Positions 13,201-21,300 of a DNA stretch of 64,000 bases are shown piece after piece. Position numbers and translations under genes: made by a program. Origin of the DNA: Timema cristinae (taxonomy: Eukaryota > Arthropoda > Insecta > Phasmatodea > Timematidae). Within the stretch, counting starts at the first letter, position 1; every line of letters begins with the position of its first letter. Where the stretch lies: the NCBI GenBank assembly GCA_039000515.1, contig JBCFYV010001001.1:4391993-4455992 (forward strand), written 5' to 3'. The notes beneath the pieces were generated by a model. The model was given only the letters and a program-made list of their open reading frames with translations. It did no database searches and was not told where the DNA came from.

Positions 13201-13907
13201 ATTGTCAACCAGCATTAATCTTGTATAACTATTGTAATCTTATATCTCATTTATGTTTTTATATAATAAATCTACTTATTGCTAACTTAATTATTTGTCT
13301 TAATTAATTATCCCAATAATAAATCAGTTACACAACATTCCAGTAATTTTTTTTTATTGTTATGTTGTAAAAATAAAAGTTGTAATTAGCATAACTATAC
13401 AACTTAAGGCACAACAAATGGTTTACATATTGTTTTATTGCAGTAATGTTTAACACTGTTCAGCTTAAGCTGATTATTCAAGTTATTTTCCCAGCATGCA
13501 ATTCAATTACTGCAGATTTGATGTAAAATGAATGTTAATTTGTAATTCACATAGCTGAATAGAAAGAGATGGGAAGAACTGATAACAGAAAGTGTTCAAG
13601 TGAGAAAAGAAGGATAGAGGAAGATGAAGGCATTTTACTAAACCAACCCAACCACAGGCTGGAAACAGTTGATGATGATGATGATAACTGAACATGCTTT
13701 GTCAAAACTAAATTATTTCATTTTATTGAAGTAACATTTTTCTAAGTGTCTTACTATTACTACTTTTACTTTCAATTAAGTAAACTAAGAGGTGTTTATG
13801 TCTTGTTTGTGCAGGCTAAGGAAGAGGTTGCATGGCAGATTGCCGAGCAGATTGTCAAGGACATTACAAATCTAACTCTAGGAGGTCAAGAGACATCACA
13901 GTCCTGA
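864..13907 (+). CDS. Akap10: A-kinase anchor protein 10 (D-AKAP2), C-terminal part, six coding exons
   Basis: AKAP10 tethers protein kinase A by binding its RI and RII regulatory subunits and carries two RGS-like domains. Coding exons read here are 864-991, 3563-3671, 7168-7360, 9961-10037, 10190-10242 and 13815-13907, giving about 216 codons. Every junction has GT-AG borders and joins in frame. The first exon contains NICREEGPLPDCF and the second FLQPFLTSQLYFRYLSELI, which align with the end of the second RGS domain of vertebrate AKAP10. The fourth contains SFGRINEMGRFETDFEPEP, like the vertebrate FGRVSDLGQF...SEPEP segment. The last has EEVAWQIAEQIVKDI, the PKA-anchoring amphipathic helix. 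The N-terminal part, first RGS domain and promoter lie upstream of the window. The protein ends in SQS, whereas I recall the vertebrate protein ending in a PDZ-type STKL. Alignment is from memory of the family, but the match is strong across five separated exons. Confidence 0.95.
1190..1330. repeat. AAT/ATT microsatellite with small flanking duplication
   Basis: An (AAT)n/(ATT)n tract (about 1230-1280) lies between two copies of ACCCTACATTGTAATTGC (from about 1200 and 1284). It abuts the tail of a minus-strand SINE, so it probably grew from that SINE's ATA-repeat tail. Confidence 0.75.
1335..1485 (-). mobile_element. SINE, minus strand, head missing
   Basis: On the minus strand it reads AATGCCAGCCTCCACCGTGG...GGTCCTTCATTTCATCTCAC, then ATTACACATTAGTGTAAGTG and GTAGTAAGACGCGTC. 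This is the body and tail of the complete SINE at 22048-22335. The tRNA-like head is absent here. Confidence 0.7.
1680..1960 (+). mobile_element. tRNA-derived SINE
   Basis: Head with A-box-like TTCAGTTGGTAGCG (1687-1700) and B box GGTTTGATTCC (1729-1739) 28 bp apart, as in a tRNA gene. The body has no similarity that I recognise to the SINEs at 21.1 and 22.0 kb. The stem is imperfect, so it is not called as a tRNA. Confidence 0.6.
2550..3440 (-). pseudogene. RTE-type LINE remnant, reverse transcriptase C-terminal part
   Basis: Read on the minus strand: a motif-B-like stretch ESFKIKT (near 3370), the catalytic motif as MMFGDDLVVWG (near 3240-3270; family norm F-A-D-D), KVMVTTRKR and IQLDGVELRKVQ (near 3070-3140), and the 3' end RRPRKRWEEQI (about 2645-2690). 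These occur in this order in RTE/BovB-like insect LINEs. Several frames are needed to cover them, so it is dead. The 3' end near 2553 carries a TGATGA-like end. It sits in the Akap10 intron after exon a. Confidence 0.8.
3563..3671 (+). CDS. Akap10: Akap10 exon b: end of second RGS domain
   Basis: 109 bp, acceptor gtttcAG, donor ACAG|GTGGGA. It encodes 36 codons plus one base. FLQPFLTSQLYFRYLSELI matches the last helices of the AKAP10 RGS domain (vertebrate FLPGFLSSNLYYKYLNDLI). The tail after it is a low-conservation linker. Confidence 0.93.
3757..4060 (+). repeat. Dispersed repeat family, copy 1
   Basis: A ~300-bp sequence with landmarks ACTCCCTCCTGATTAATGCT, AATGAAACCTAGGTTGAGGA, TTGTCCAGTGGCAGCAGTGT and TACCTTCTTCCAAATATAAC. 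The same landmarks recur near 10.3, 11.1, 15.1, 16.1 and 16.4 kb on both strands. No coding capacity; family unknown to me. Confidence 0.75.
4590..6200 (+). pseudogene. Transposase-like remnant split by a MITE
   Basis: Codons from 4660 to 4878 include KACLSLSPDNGDVESGIST and LNERLIVIDVFKN. This resembles the C-terminal dimerisation region (LSHGNAxVERGFS-type motif) of insect hAT-like transposable-element proteins. A lysine/glutamate-rich stretch follows to about 5130, with frame breaks. A hAT-like MITE interrupts it at 5133-6059. The family call is from motif memory. Confidence 0.45.
5133..6059. mobile_element. hAT-like non-autonomous element with 8-bp target duplication
   Basis: Ends are TAGAGATGTCA (left) and, read from the other side, TAGGGCTGTCA (right). 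Both are followed inward by an ACTCGATTCT stretch. Flanking octamers CTATAAAG (5125-5132) and ATATAAAG (6060-6067) match at 7 of 8, the target-site length of hAT elements. The interior is AT-rich with no transposase frame. Confidence 0.65.
6200..7167. other. Akap10: Akap10 intron, nothing recognised
   Basis: AT-rich intron sequence before exon c. Short open frames on both strands look random. The phrases AGAGGTCCC and AAAGTCCCTAAAATAGACCTG near 6570-6625 recur loosely at 4425-4475, so part of it may be old transposon sequence. Confidence 0.5.
7168..7360 (+). CDS. Akap10: Akap10 exon c: linker between RGS domain and PKA-binding helix
   Basis: 193 bp, acceptor tgttcAG, donor TTGGG|GTAATT. Two bases finish the glycine codon from exon b, then 63 codons, then two bases. 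The Ser-rich start and KILRNVDHHELSIDLQQLYD followed by PDSLWRRR correspond to vertebrate KILKNFDEAIIVDAASLDPESLYQR. Reading through the donor gives an immediate TAA, which supports the splice site. Confidence 0.92.
7361..9500. other. Akap10: Akap10 intron, mostly unremarkable
   Basis: AT-rich intron. A stretch at about 7890-8000 (GGGGGTTGTCTTAAAATC and neighbours) resembles the end of pogo/Tigger-type elements, but I see no matching opposite end. A TG/TA microsatellite lies at 8337-8358. I see no exon or RNA gene. Confidence 0.5.
9501..9864. repeat. 40-bp minisatellite, 9 copies
   Basis: Nine near-identical units of 40-41 bp, each containing AGGTCTAAATAGTAACTTAC. Variation is limited to CCAGG/CCGGG, TTAAAA/TTGAAA and one extra G. 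It lies in the intron before exon d, ending about 97 bp from the acceptor. Each unit carries a GGTTAAGGG core. Confidence 0.95.
9961..10037 (+). CDS. Akap10: Akap10 exon d: conserved FGR...EPEP segment
   Basis: 77 bp, acceptor gatttttAG, donor GGAG|GTAGGC. One base completes the split glycine codon, then 25 codons starting GLSFGRINEMGRFETDFEPE. This is a conserved AKAP10 stretch just before the C-terminal helix. The intron just upstream ends in a 40-bp minisatellite about 97 bp from the acceptor. Confidence 0.93.
10190..10242 (+). CDS. Akap10: Akap10 exon e: short exon before the anchoring helix
   Basis: 53 bp, acceptor atttgcAG, donor AAG|GTGTGT. It encodes SKITKVMKKLVNMEEDK after a split glutamate codon, equivalent to vertebrate SQAMKKWVQGNTDE. 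It is separated from exon d by a compact 152-bp intron, and the next intron is 3.6 kb and transposon-filled. Confidence 0.92.
10265..11100 (-). repeat. Dispersed repeat copy 2, split by a MITE
   Basis: Reverse complement of the family at 3757-4060: CACTAGACAAAGAGGTAATG, CCTGGGTTTCATTCTATC, GAGAAACACAACTTCCTAAA. After the MITE at 10514-11051 the family resumes (AACACAAAAGGGACAGAC), so the MITE is the younger insertion. Confidence 0.7.
10514..11051. mobile_element. hAT-like MITE with perfect 8-bp target duplication
   Basis: GCTTAATA at 10506-10513 and again at 11052-11059. Near both ends lie inverted arms GGAAACATTGTTGGCCAAC (10521-10539) and its complement with one mismatch (11020-11038). The interior holds more copies of TTGGCCAACATTG-type words in both directions. 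The outermost bases of the two ends differ in length, so the left tip may be eroded. No transposase. Confidence 0.75.
11135..11235 (+). repeat. Dispersed repeat copy 3, fragment
   Basis: ACTTTTCTATTCATCTTTCC and TACCTTCTTCAAAATATAAC match the last third of the 3757-4060 family. It directly follows the inverted copy ending near 11100, giving a head-to-head arrangement also seen at 16.03-16.33 kb. Confidence 0.6.
11400..11675. repeat. Diverged tandem duplication, ~155-bp offset
   Basis: TATGAATAATATGCTTCAAC...GGATGGGCTCGGATGCAGTC (from 11423) recurs as TAGTAATAATATCCTTCAAG...GGATGGGCTCTGATACAATA (from about 11580). Source element unknown. Confidence 0.5.
11676..13320. mobile_element. GC-richer intronic insert, probable transposon fragment
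   Basis: Base composition is richer in G+C than the flanking intron. It contains a pyrimidine tract (11790-11870) and a degenerate ~65-75-bp tandem motif (12060-12430). I found no terminal repeats, reverse transcriptase or transposase motifs, so the class is open. Several open frames of 60-104 codons look accidental. Confidence 0.35.
12060..12430. repeat. Degenerate ~65-75-bp tandem repeat
   Basis: Recurring words: GTCCTTCAGACTTAGTTTAT, GTCCTTCTGACTTAGTTGGT, AGTCCAAGTGACTAAG, GTCAAAGTGACTAGATTTTG. Three to four diverged copies. Confidence 0.6.
13560..13692 (+). mobile_element. RTE LINE 3' tail with TGATGA ending
   Basis: GAACTGATAACAGAAAGTGT, GAGGAAGATGAAGGCATTTT, CACAGGCTGGAAACAGT, then (TGATGA)n. 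It is the best preserved of the plus-strand tails and sits about 120 bp upstream of the last coding exon of Akap10. Confidence 0.8.
13815..13907 (+). CDS. Akap10: Akap10 terminal coding exon: PKA regulatory-subunit binding helix
   Basis: Acceptor tttgtgcAG, then 30 codons and TGA at 13905-13907. AKEEVAWQIAEQIVKDITNL forms the amphipathic helix, with hydrophobic V, A, I, I, V, I on one face as expected for docking to the RI/RII dimerisation domain. Vertebrate counterpart: EELAWKIAKMIVSDIMQQ. The tail TLGGQETSQS is short and does not end in a PDZ ligand. Confidence 0.95.
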   Translation, partial: AKEEVAWQIAEQIVKDITNLTLGGQETSQS

Positions 13908-15035
13908 TAACACCCAAGTAACCTCTCTGGTAAGTTGAAACACCACTTCATGAACATTCCTTGTTGGTATAGTTCATCAACGCTGAATTGTTTTTTGGCA
14001 ACAGGCGGTAAAACCGACTTTTCACACATTATTTGCATGCACTAATGTCTAATTCATCTCTCTGAGCCAAGTGTGGGTAGGAGCCCCAGCAACACAAAAT
14101 AAAATTGGGACGGCCCTGCTTTGAAATGTTATTATTGCTACTACTACACTTGTGTATCGCCAATTTAAATATCTCACAATAACAATAGAATGACCTGTCA
14201 AATTGTCTTAGGACAGATAATAATATTGAAAAAGTGGATTTGGCCTCTCTACTCAGTGCAGGGGGTAGGAAGGGATGGATTACTTTGTGTCTCAAAATAA
14301 AACAGGACATCATAAAGTTTCAAAACACCCTATACTTATAATGAGTGGTAGAGAGAGATCCTTTGAATCCTGAATCTTGTAAAGAATTATAAACATAAGA
14401 GGAAATAAGAATATAACAGGAAAGTTTTCGAATATCCATATGGATTTGAGGGCCTTATCCTAATTATAATTTAAGTATTGTTAAACATGTAACAAGAGCA
14501 TCACTTGTTTTGCACATGTATCTGGTTCTCCTCCCCTCGACTCACTGTCCCTTGTCTAAACTCAGACGTAGCAAATAGTAAAACAATATTTTTCATTTAA
14601 TTATGTTCATTTTTGTTTTTCAGTGGTGGGAGCAAGAGAGAATATATCTAGTCAAGCCTTCCAGGTGCATTTTAGTAAACCGTCTGCATTTACAGAAAGT
14701 GTTTGTAGTCATAATTTGTACTATAATATGGTTGATGGAAGCGATTTAGCGTTTCTATGTGATAAATAGCTGAGTGACATTAATAATGATCCAGGAATCA
14801 AATAACATTAATCAAATATTTATAATACTCTTATGTTCCATTTTGGTTCATTCTGTATATTTTGTTAATAGTGTTCCTATTTATTGTGCTTGGAGGAAAT
14901 CAGGACCAAAAGGATAATAGCAAGAACAAATTAACTTTATCTTAATTTTAGTTAAAAATAGTCTTCACAAAAATGAGATGTTGTTTATACTTGTTAACCT
15001 ATATATAAAAATAAAATTGGTATTGGAGGATAGGA
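13908..15035 (+). other. Akap10: Akap10 3' UTR with a probable 3'-UTR intron
   Basis: A strong donor CTG|GTAAGT lies 22 bp after the stop (GT at 13930). A pyrimidine-rich acceptor tttttgtttttCAG ends at 14623. Splicing would join 13908-13929 to 14624 onward. With so short a gap after the stop (under 50 nt) this intron should not trigger nonsense-mediated decay. The UTR end is inferred from the poly(A) signal near 15010. Confidence 0.6.
15010..15015 (+). terminator. Candidate poly(A) signal for Akap10
   Basis: AATAAA about 390 bp into the putative last UTR exon, followed by a TG-rich stretch (ttggtattgg). A second AATAAATAAA cluster at 17502-17515 could serve a longer isoform. Both are motif calls only. 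Confidence 0.4.
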
Positions 15036-15082
15036 CACTTAGATAGCTTAGATAGAAGTGTCCTATCCTTTGCCAATTTCCT

Positions 15083-15370
15083 TTTTTCTGCCTTTGTGTT
15101 TTTGGTTTCCTCTTCTAGGAAGTTGTGTTACACGTTTCACACTCCTCCCTGATGAGTTCTGATATAATGAAACTTAGGTAGCAGGATTGGTCAGTAACGA
15201 TCAATTTTCTTCAAGAGGCAGCCATTACCTCTTTGTCCAGTGGCAGCAGTGTATAGTGTGAACTGTGATGTTCTTTCCATTGTAAAGGCCATATTATGTT
15301 TGTTGCTTTTATATATATTTCTCTCTGCCTTTCCTGCACCTTCTTCCAAATATACCTTTTTCATAATAAG
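15083..15370 (+). repeat. Dispersed repeat copy 4
   Basis: Best match to copy 1: GGAAGTTGTGTTACACGTTT, ACTCCTCCCTGATGAGTTCT, CTTTGTCCAGTGGCAGCAGT, CACCTTCTTCCAAATATACC. Located just beyond the predicted end of Akap10. Confidence 0.75.
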
Positions 15371-15814
15371 AAATACAGACACAAATAAATTGGCAGGCAC
15401 TTATTTGAAAAAGCTGGAAGGTAACTTAAACGTTTAGTGGTGCCAGATTAATACTGCTGGATGGTGGCTTGGATAGGTAGATAGGTCGATAAAAAAATCA
15501 TTATTATAATTAAATGTTGTCTGAATTTGATAACCCTCAAACTCTTAATATTTGTAGCTGTCATTTTATTTTTATCTTCGCTTTTTTGTTTATGCAAGCG
15601 CCTCTGTTCACATCTTGACTCAAATAGTTGCAAAATATCAAATATATTTTCTTTTATTATCAAGTAATGTAAGCCATTTCTCCAAACTCTTGCTTTATTC
15701 AACTATTTTCAAATACAAATAAACGAGCGGCAAGGTAATAAAGAATGGCAGGACGTTCAAAAGGGGTGATGAAGGAGAAAGATAGGAAAGGAACAGTAAA
15801 TATGTGAACAACAC

Positions 15815-16028
15815 GTCACCCGAGAATGCGAGTGTTCTATGTAAGTTTGACCTTTTGTATAAAACCAATGTTACTAGATGACAACTCGAGCTTGTATCTT
15901 CTTAAGTAATTATATAGTAGTAGGGTCAATCTCACTTCAGGTGAACCATGCGCATTCTAAATAGACGTAAACACCAAATATCTCAAATTTAACAATTTGG
16001 AGATAGAACACTTGCATTCTCGGGTGAC
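15815..16028. mobile_element. Short MITE with 26-bp inverted ends
   Basis: Left end starts GTCACCCGAGAATGCGAGTG (15815-15840) and the right end (16003-16028) is its complement with one mismatch in 26. Total 214 bp, no coding capacity. No convincing target duplication. Its right end abuts a minus-strand copy of the dispersed repeat. Confidence 0.75.
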
Positions 16029-16029
16029 A

Positions 16030-16330
16030 ATATATCTACTGACAAAGAGATAATGGCTGCCTCTTAAAGAAAATCGTTCGTTATCGCCCAATCTCTGGAC
16101 CTAGGTTTCATCCTATCAGAACTTATCAGGAGGGAGTGTGAAACACAACTTTATAAAAGAAAAAAAGAAAATATCCAGTGAAATCATTGTATAATGTAAA
16201 TTGTGTTCTTATTTTACCATATTGGGTACGTTCCCTTTTACTTGTTTCTATCCACCTTTACAGTACCTTCTTCCAAATATAATAAAATACCTCAAAAGCA
16301 AAAATAAAAAAAGTTTTCCTTAAAGATAAA
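16030..16330. repeat. Dispersed repeat copy 5, inverted composite
   Basis: 16035-16150 is the family on the minus strand (GAGATAATGGCTGCCTC, GACCTAGGTTTCATCCTATC). 16212-16325 is the plus-strand end (GTACCTTCTTCCAAATATAA). A further minus fragment runs from 16380 to 16500 (AGAAGGTACAAAAACAAG, CACTAGACAAAATTGTAATG). Confidence 0.65.
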
Positions 16331-16499
16331 TAGATCTTTAATAAAAACCTTTATTCGTTGTACGAGGTAAATTTTGCCGTGCATAGAAGAAGGTACAAAA
16401 ACAAGAGATAGAAATGAACAAAATGATTTTTACAATAAAATATAAAAAACAGTTTACACTTTAAACTGGTGTCACTAGACAAAATTGTAATGGCTATTT

Positions 16500-18000
16500 T
16501 TTCCCAATGGCATGAATGTAAAATGAGAGCTGTGTTCTTTTCATTGCAAACCCCATTTTGTTTTCATATCATTCTTTCCCGCGCCATCTTACTTGTTGTG
16601 TATTACAATAAAATGAGGTTACTTATAACCAAAATTTAAAAAAAGAAAATCTCTAGTTTCTTGTAAAAATTATGGATGATACATTTACAATTTCTTAGAT
16701 TGCATCACCCATGCTTTCTACAACAAAATGGAGATTAACATTCATACTACATGTTAAAAATGTAGTGCAAATTAACCTGGTTTTACAGTATTTAATATGG
16801 ATAAAAAAAGTCCATCCTTGATTGGATAGTTATTTTTCACTTGCAAATGCTTATTATTTTCTTTAAAATGTAATTTTTCTTCTTGCATTTCTAAACTAGT
16901 TAGTGGGTATTGTAAAAAAAGAATCTCCTGGTGTTGAAAACAACTGTTTCTTTGAATATTGTTTTTTATTGTTAAGTGGTGGCTTGTTTTAGCTGCGCGA
17001 AGTAGGCCTTGACTGGGTTCTGATTTACAATCTGATGTCCCAGCGGTCAGGCCAGGCCTGCACAGTGTACTCCTACCACTACTTAGTGATAGGACTGAAA
17101 AACTAAACACATTTATTTTGGATTTGTTTCCACGCATTCAACCATGATTTGTGGATGTCCCAATAAAAACATTATAATTTTAATCACAGCCCATCATGGC
17201 TAAAATAAAAATTAACTCTCAGAATACATATTTGAACTGTGTTTTAAATTAGGAGGGGTAGCCAACGAATCTTAATGATACTGAAGTTGTTTAAATAGAA
17301 CACTAAAAAACACACAAACATATTTTTTAACACAATCTTTCATTACTACAGGTATAGTCTGATTTTTAGATGGAGTATGTCATTTCTGTTTAGAATTTTA
17401 TTTTAATGTTGTTGTTTTTTCTTAAAATTGTACCTTTTATCATATTTAGTAAATATTGTATTTGTATATTATCTTAAACAAATTTTGTTTGTTGAAATTG
17501 GTAAATAAATAAATTGTTATATTATTTTGTAATCATTAAGGTTGGGGAGATATAGCGTGAGTTTGTATTTTTACAGTTTTGATTACAAACATTTTCACCA
17601 ACAAATATTTCTTTAGTAGATACATTTAGTTTAGTTTTCTAAAACATGCTGATCTCACTGTTCTTGAATATCTTTTTGGGGATTGTAGAATTTGTTCAGA
17701 AAATTGTCTGGTTCAAATTGTGCACTGCTCACAAGACATCTTTAGAAATTCTCGAGATTACTATGTGTAGAAAATTAAACTAAATTTATCTATTGGAGCA
17801 GTTTCTTATTTATTTTGAGAAAAAAAGTATTTTGCTATAAAGGTTTATAGATACAGGCTCAAACTCACTTTCTCTCCTCAATGATCTAACACCTGTTTTA
17901 AAGGTAAATCTTTTTACTAATATTTTATATTAGTGAAAATGTTCAATGACCAACAAAACAAATATTGCAATATAATTTTTTTTTTAAACATAGATATCAC
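16500..18000. other. Intergenic, no gene recognised
   Basis: AT-rich. A minus-strand open frame of 121 codons (17137-16772) has no domain I recognise and low-complexity lysine/asparagine use. I do not call it a gene. AATAAATAAA at 17502-17515 could end a longer Akap10 transcript. Confidence 0.5.
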
Positions 18001-18114
18001 GTTTAGTGTCCATAGTTGAATGTGAGCATGACAGAATTTAAACAAATATTCAGTTCCAATAGACATATTTTCACTTTGCCTTTAAGGATATTGCCAAGAA
18101 AGCAGTTAAGACAT

Positions 18115-18480
18115 GTTCATCATCATCATCATTCATCTCTTCTTCTTCTTCAACAACTGTTTACAATCTGTGACCGTGTCATTTTAGCAAAATGTCTCCA
18201 TATTCCTCTATTCTTCCACCACCTTCCTCCTTTAATTTCTTCCATTCTTCTCCTCTCACTTGAACACTTTGTTATCTGCTCTTCCCATCTCTTTCTTGGT
18301 CTCCCTTGTGGTCTTTTTCCATTCTCGTTACATGTCCATACCATCTCAGTCTTGCTTCCTCTACTATCTCATGTACTCCCTGTACTTCCACTATTTAAAC
18401 TGATATATCTTCATCCCCATGCCTCCACTTTCCTAGTCCTCTTACATTCACTGTCCATGTTTCTGCTGCATATCTGAAAA
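18115..18480 (-). pseudogene. RTE LINE 3' end, minus strand, with ATG repeat tail
   Basis: Minus-strand reading gives GRPRKRWEEQITKCSSERRR, then a TGATGATGATGATG tail at 18117-18132. It matches the remnant at 2550-3440. 5' truncated near 18480. Confidence 0.8.
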
Positions 18481-18673
18481 TGGGTACACTGTACATACTG
18501 TTTATAAGTATTTGAAAATAATTTAGATAGACTCAAGTTTTAATAAAACATAGATTTTTGATTAAAATTTAAGTTGTAAAAATCATTACCTTTCATAAAC
18601 CATTATTTGCGCCAGTCTCATTAAAATCAAAATTGGATAGTTCATTATTTACTCACTTAGGATCTTAACAAAA

Positions 18674-18740
18674 TTTCATCTTTCCACAACTATATATATT
18701 ATATTACTGTTAATATATAATTTTCTGTGGAAAGATGAAA
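18674..18740. repeat. Perfect 15-bp inverted repeat
   Basis: TTTCATCTTTCCACA (18674-18688) and its exact complement (18726-18740) enclose a 37-bp AT-rich loop. Could be a tiny MITE or hairpin; no flanking duplication seen. Confidence 0.7.
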
Positions 18741-19059
18741 TAAATATTGGTATATATATTTATTTTTGATTTACACATAATAAATGCTAATAAAATGAGG
18801 TAAAATCTTAATTGCGCTATAGATTCTTTTTAGAACCAAGTTTATTAATAAAAATTGTATGTTATGTGCAAATGCAATTTGTATCGTCTTAAATAACCAT
18901 ATATTGAGGGTTATATTGTAATCAATAATAAATATTGACAAACTGCTCTGTAACATATAGTTATGTAAAATGTTTAACCATTATTTGTTAAAATATATCT
19001 AAAGTTTTTGAAAAAAAATATTTTTTTTTTATCCATCCCTTTTCCCATGTATTTTTTGT

Positions 19060-19395
19060 TATAATAAAGGAAATTGATAAAACTAAAGAAAAAGGAAAAA
19101 TAGACTATTAAAAGTAAATTTGATGAAGAAAGCCCACCAAGGGAAAGAGTAATAAGGAAGGCCATTGTTAGTGTTATTTGTACTCTCTTCTTCTTTGTGT
19201 TTGATAAAGGCAACAATCCGAAATATTATTTTTTGTGTTTAAAATGTGTGTGTACTACTTCTACTATAGAAGACAGAAGAAAGGAAGAAGATGTCACCTT
19301 TGTGCATTGGATTCTTCCCACATCTTTCCTCTTTCCCTAGGTGGGCTTTCTTCATCAAATTTATTCTTAGTAGTTTATCTTTCCTTTATTATAAA
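19060..19395. mobile_element. Fold-back element with 34-bp inner arms
   Basis: 19116-19149 (core GATGAAGAAAGCCCACC) pairs with 19329-19362 at 33 of 34 positions. Complementarity resumes further out (ATAATAAAGGAAA against TTTCCTTTATTAT) after a ~25-bp insertion on the left arm. No transposase. Confidence 0.7.
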
Positions 19396-19549
19396 ATTAT
19401 TTAGCCACTGGGCCACCTCATTTTTAAACTTTTCCCGTGTATAATATTGATTAAATAATTAGTTTACTCAATTTTATATTGCTTAAAATTGAGGTTTTAA
19501 TTAAACAGATTATATAATATAGCTATGCTTCCATTTTGTATTAAATCTC

Positions 19550-20130
19550 GGAATGCCGGGCCTTTTGTCCTCTATTCAAAGGCATTTTCCCAGAACTTGG
19601 TTGAGAGTACCAGTAAGGTGTTTCAGAGGCATAGTCGCAGCATACCATCTGTGTATAGTAATATCGTAGGTTATCAGTAATTTTGGGGAGATGGAGGTGT
19701 TGTCTATATAATGCCATCAAAGGGGTTGCGTGAGGGGAGTGGGGGGGTTAAGCCAGGAACCTAGCACTGAAATAAAGATTGAGCCTGTTTTCTTCTTCTT
19801 TGGGTCTCAAGCCTAGGATTGGTTTGCAGAAATTCTCTATTCCTTCTTACTGCCTTCCTTTTCATCTACATGTAGGTCAAATCCTACATCCGACCTTATC
19901 TGGTGCATTTATTCCAGGTGTGGTCTTTCTTACCGGCTTGTCTTCAGCGGCACCTTCCACTATTGATCAGCGTCACGTCTTAGTTGAATCTGATGCCACA
20001 GACTTTTTGATTCCCGAGCTTTAACGTACATCTAGTTCATCACTTTGTCCGCTCAACTAATCTTGAGCATCCTCAAGTATCCCCAGATTTCCAGTGCTCC
20101 GAGCCTCTCTTTTCCTTCACTCCCAAAAGC
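19550..20130. other. GC-richer block, possible old LINE fragment
   Basis: 19780-20050 reads on the minus strand like a retroelement C-terminus seen in insect genomes (words such as ACCTACATGTAGATGAAAAG and GACAAGCCGGTAAGAAAG). The frame is broken. Low certainty. Confidence 0.3.
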
Positions 20131-20559
20131 CATGTCTCAAATTGAATGTATAAAAAACAACGGAGAAAAAAAATGTCTGTGCTAGGAGGGCCTAGAAAGA
20201 TTTACTACGATCTTCTGTGTGTTTATTAGGAGGAAAAGATGTAAAGAATGTAATTGTTATTTGTCAACTATTTAAAAAGCCGGGCTTAGGTTAAATTCTA
20301 TTTTTTAATGGTATGTATTATTTATTTTTGTTGTGAGTATTATATTTTAAAGTCCGGGGGCCTACTCAAAGAGGGCAAGATTCTTTAAACTTATTCTTTG
20401 TCATAATATAGAGAGGGAAAATATCATTAAAATCCACAAAATAAAAGTGTAATAAAATATATTTCAAAGTTAATTCTATGAAGATGTTAATCCAGGTTTG
20501 CACGTTTCCTTGGAAGTAAAAGAGTGTCGAGTTATCCTGCTGAGAATGGTGTATTATCA

Positions 20560-20860
20560 CCTGTTGACTCGCCGAGCATCGTACGACTGATGGACCTGGC
20601 TTGTTTGATAGAATGTAGAGATCAATTAGTTTGAAGTAATAACCAGTAAAAAACCTTGTTTGGTGATTGGTTGTCTAAATAGTAGGGGGCGGAGCTTCGT
20701 GATAGATGAAGAGAAGCCGTGCTGTAGTGCATAGCTAAGGAAGCCGGTTGGCAGCCATCTACAAGAAGACGGTGTAGAGGCTCGAACTCTGTTCCTTAAT
20801 GCGACAGTAGTGTTGTAGTTAAGGGTAGCTATCGATCGTGCACCGCGTAGCAACAAAAGG
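20560..20860. promoter_or_regulatory. Promoter-like GC-richer patch
   Basis: An inverted CCAAT (GATTGG, 20665-20670) lies next to a GC box GGGGGCGGAGC (20685-20695). About 170 bp of unusually C+G- and CpG-containing DNA follows (for example CGATCGTGCACCGCG). Could be a promoter or first exon for either strand. I see no linked coding exon. Confidence 0.35.
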
Positions 20861-21094
20861 GAGGTTTTAAAATAGCAAGTTTCCAATATATATTGTATAT
20901 AATTATCAAATTAAAACAATCAGGATGTGAAAAATAAGTTAAATTTAATGTCTTAAAGCTATTTTAACAAAAATATGATGTCAACATACATTGTGAGGAA
21001 TAATAATCCTAATAAATGTTTAAGAACATCCACACAAATATATTAAATTTATAATATCATAGCATACATGGTTTTAAATAACTAAACAAACCCT

Positions 21095-21300
21095 GCTTCG
21101 ATGGCCGGATGGTCTAACGCGCTAATCTCATGTTGGATTAGACTGCTGATGATGAGGAGATTGGGGTTCGATCCTGGTCGGTCCATTCAAACGCAGCTGT
21201 ATTACCTCTAAATTAAGCCTTCCTAATCACTAACCCATTAGTGTAATTAGTACATACGCATATAACCTGAACAGGTAGTAAGAAGCTGTGCCAAAAATAA
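21095..21300 (+). mobile_element. tRNA-derived SINE, long-variable-arm type head
   Basis: A box TGGCCGGATGGTCTAACG (21102-21119) and B box GGTTCGATCC (21165-21174) spaced as in Leu/Ser-type tRNAs. The tail (GTGTAATTAGTACATACGCA, ATAACCTGAACAGGTAGTAA) is a diverged version of the tail of the next SINE. Confidence 0.75.

Noticed and set aside
16772..17137. Minus-strand frame of 121 codons
   Set aside because: No recognisable domain, no splice or promoter context, lysine/asparagine-rich AT composition; probably chance or an old element.
18016..18477. Plus-strand frame of 153 codons
   Set aside because: It is the antisense of the RTE LINE 3' end, which reads sensibly on the minus strand (GRPRKRWEEQI).
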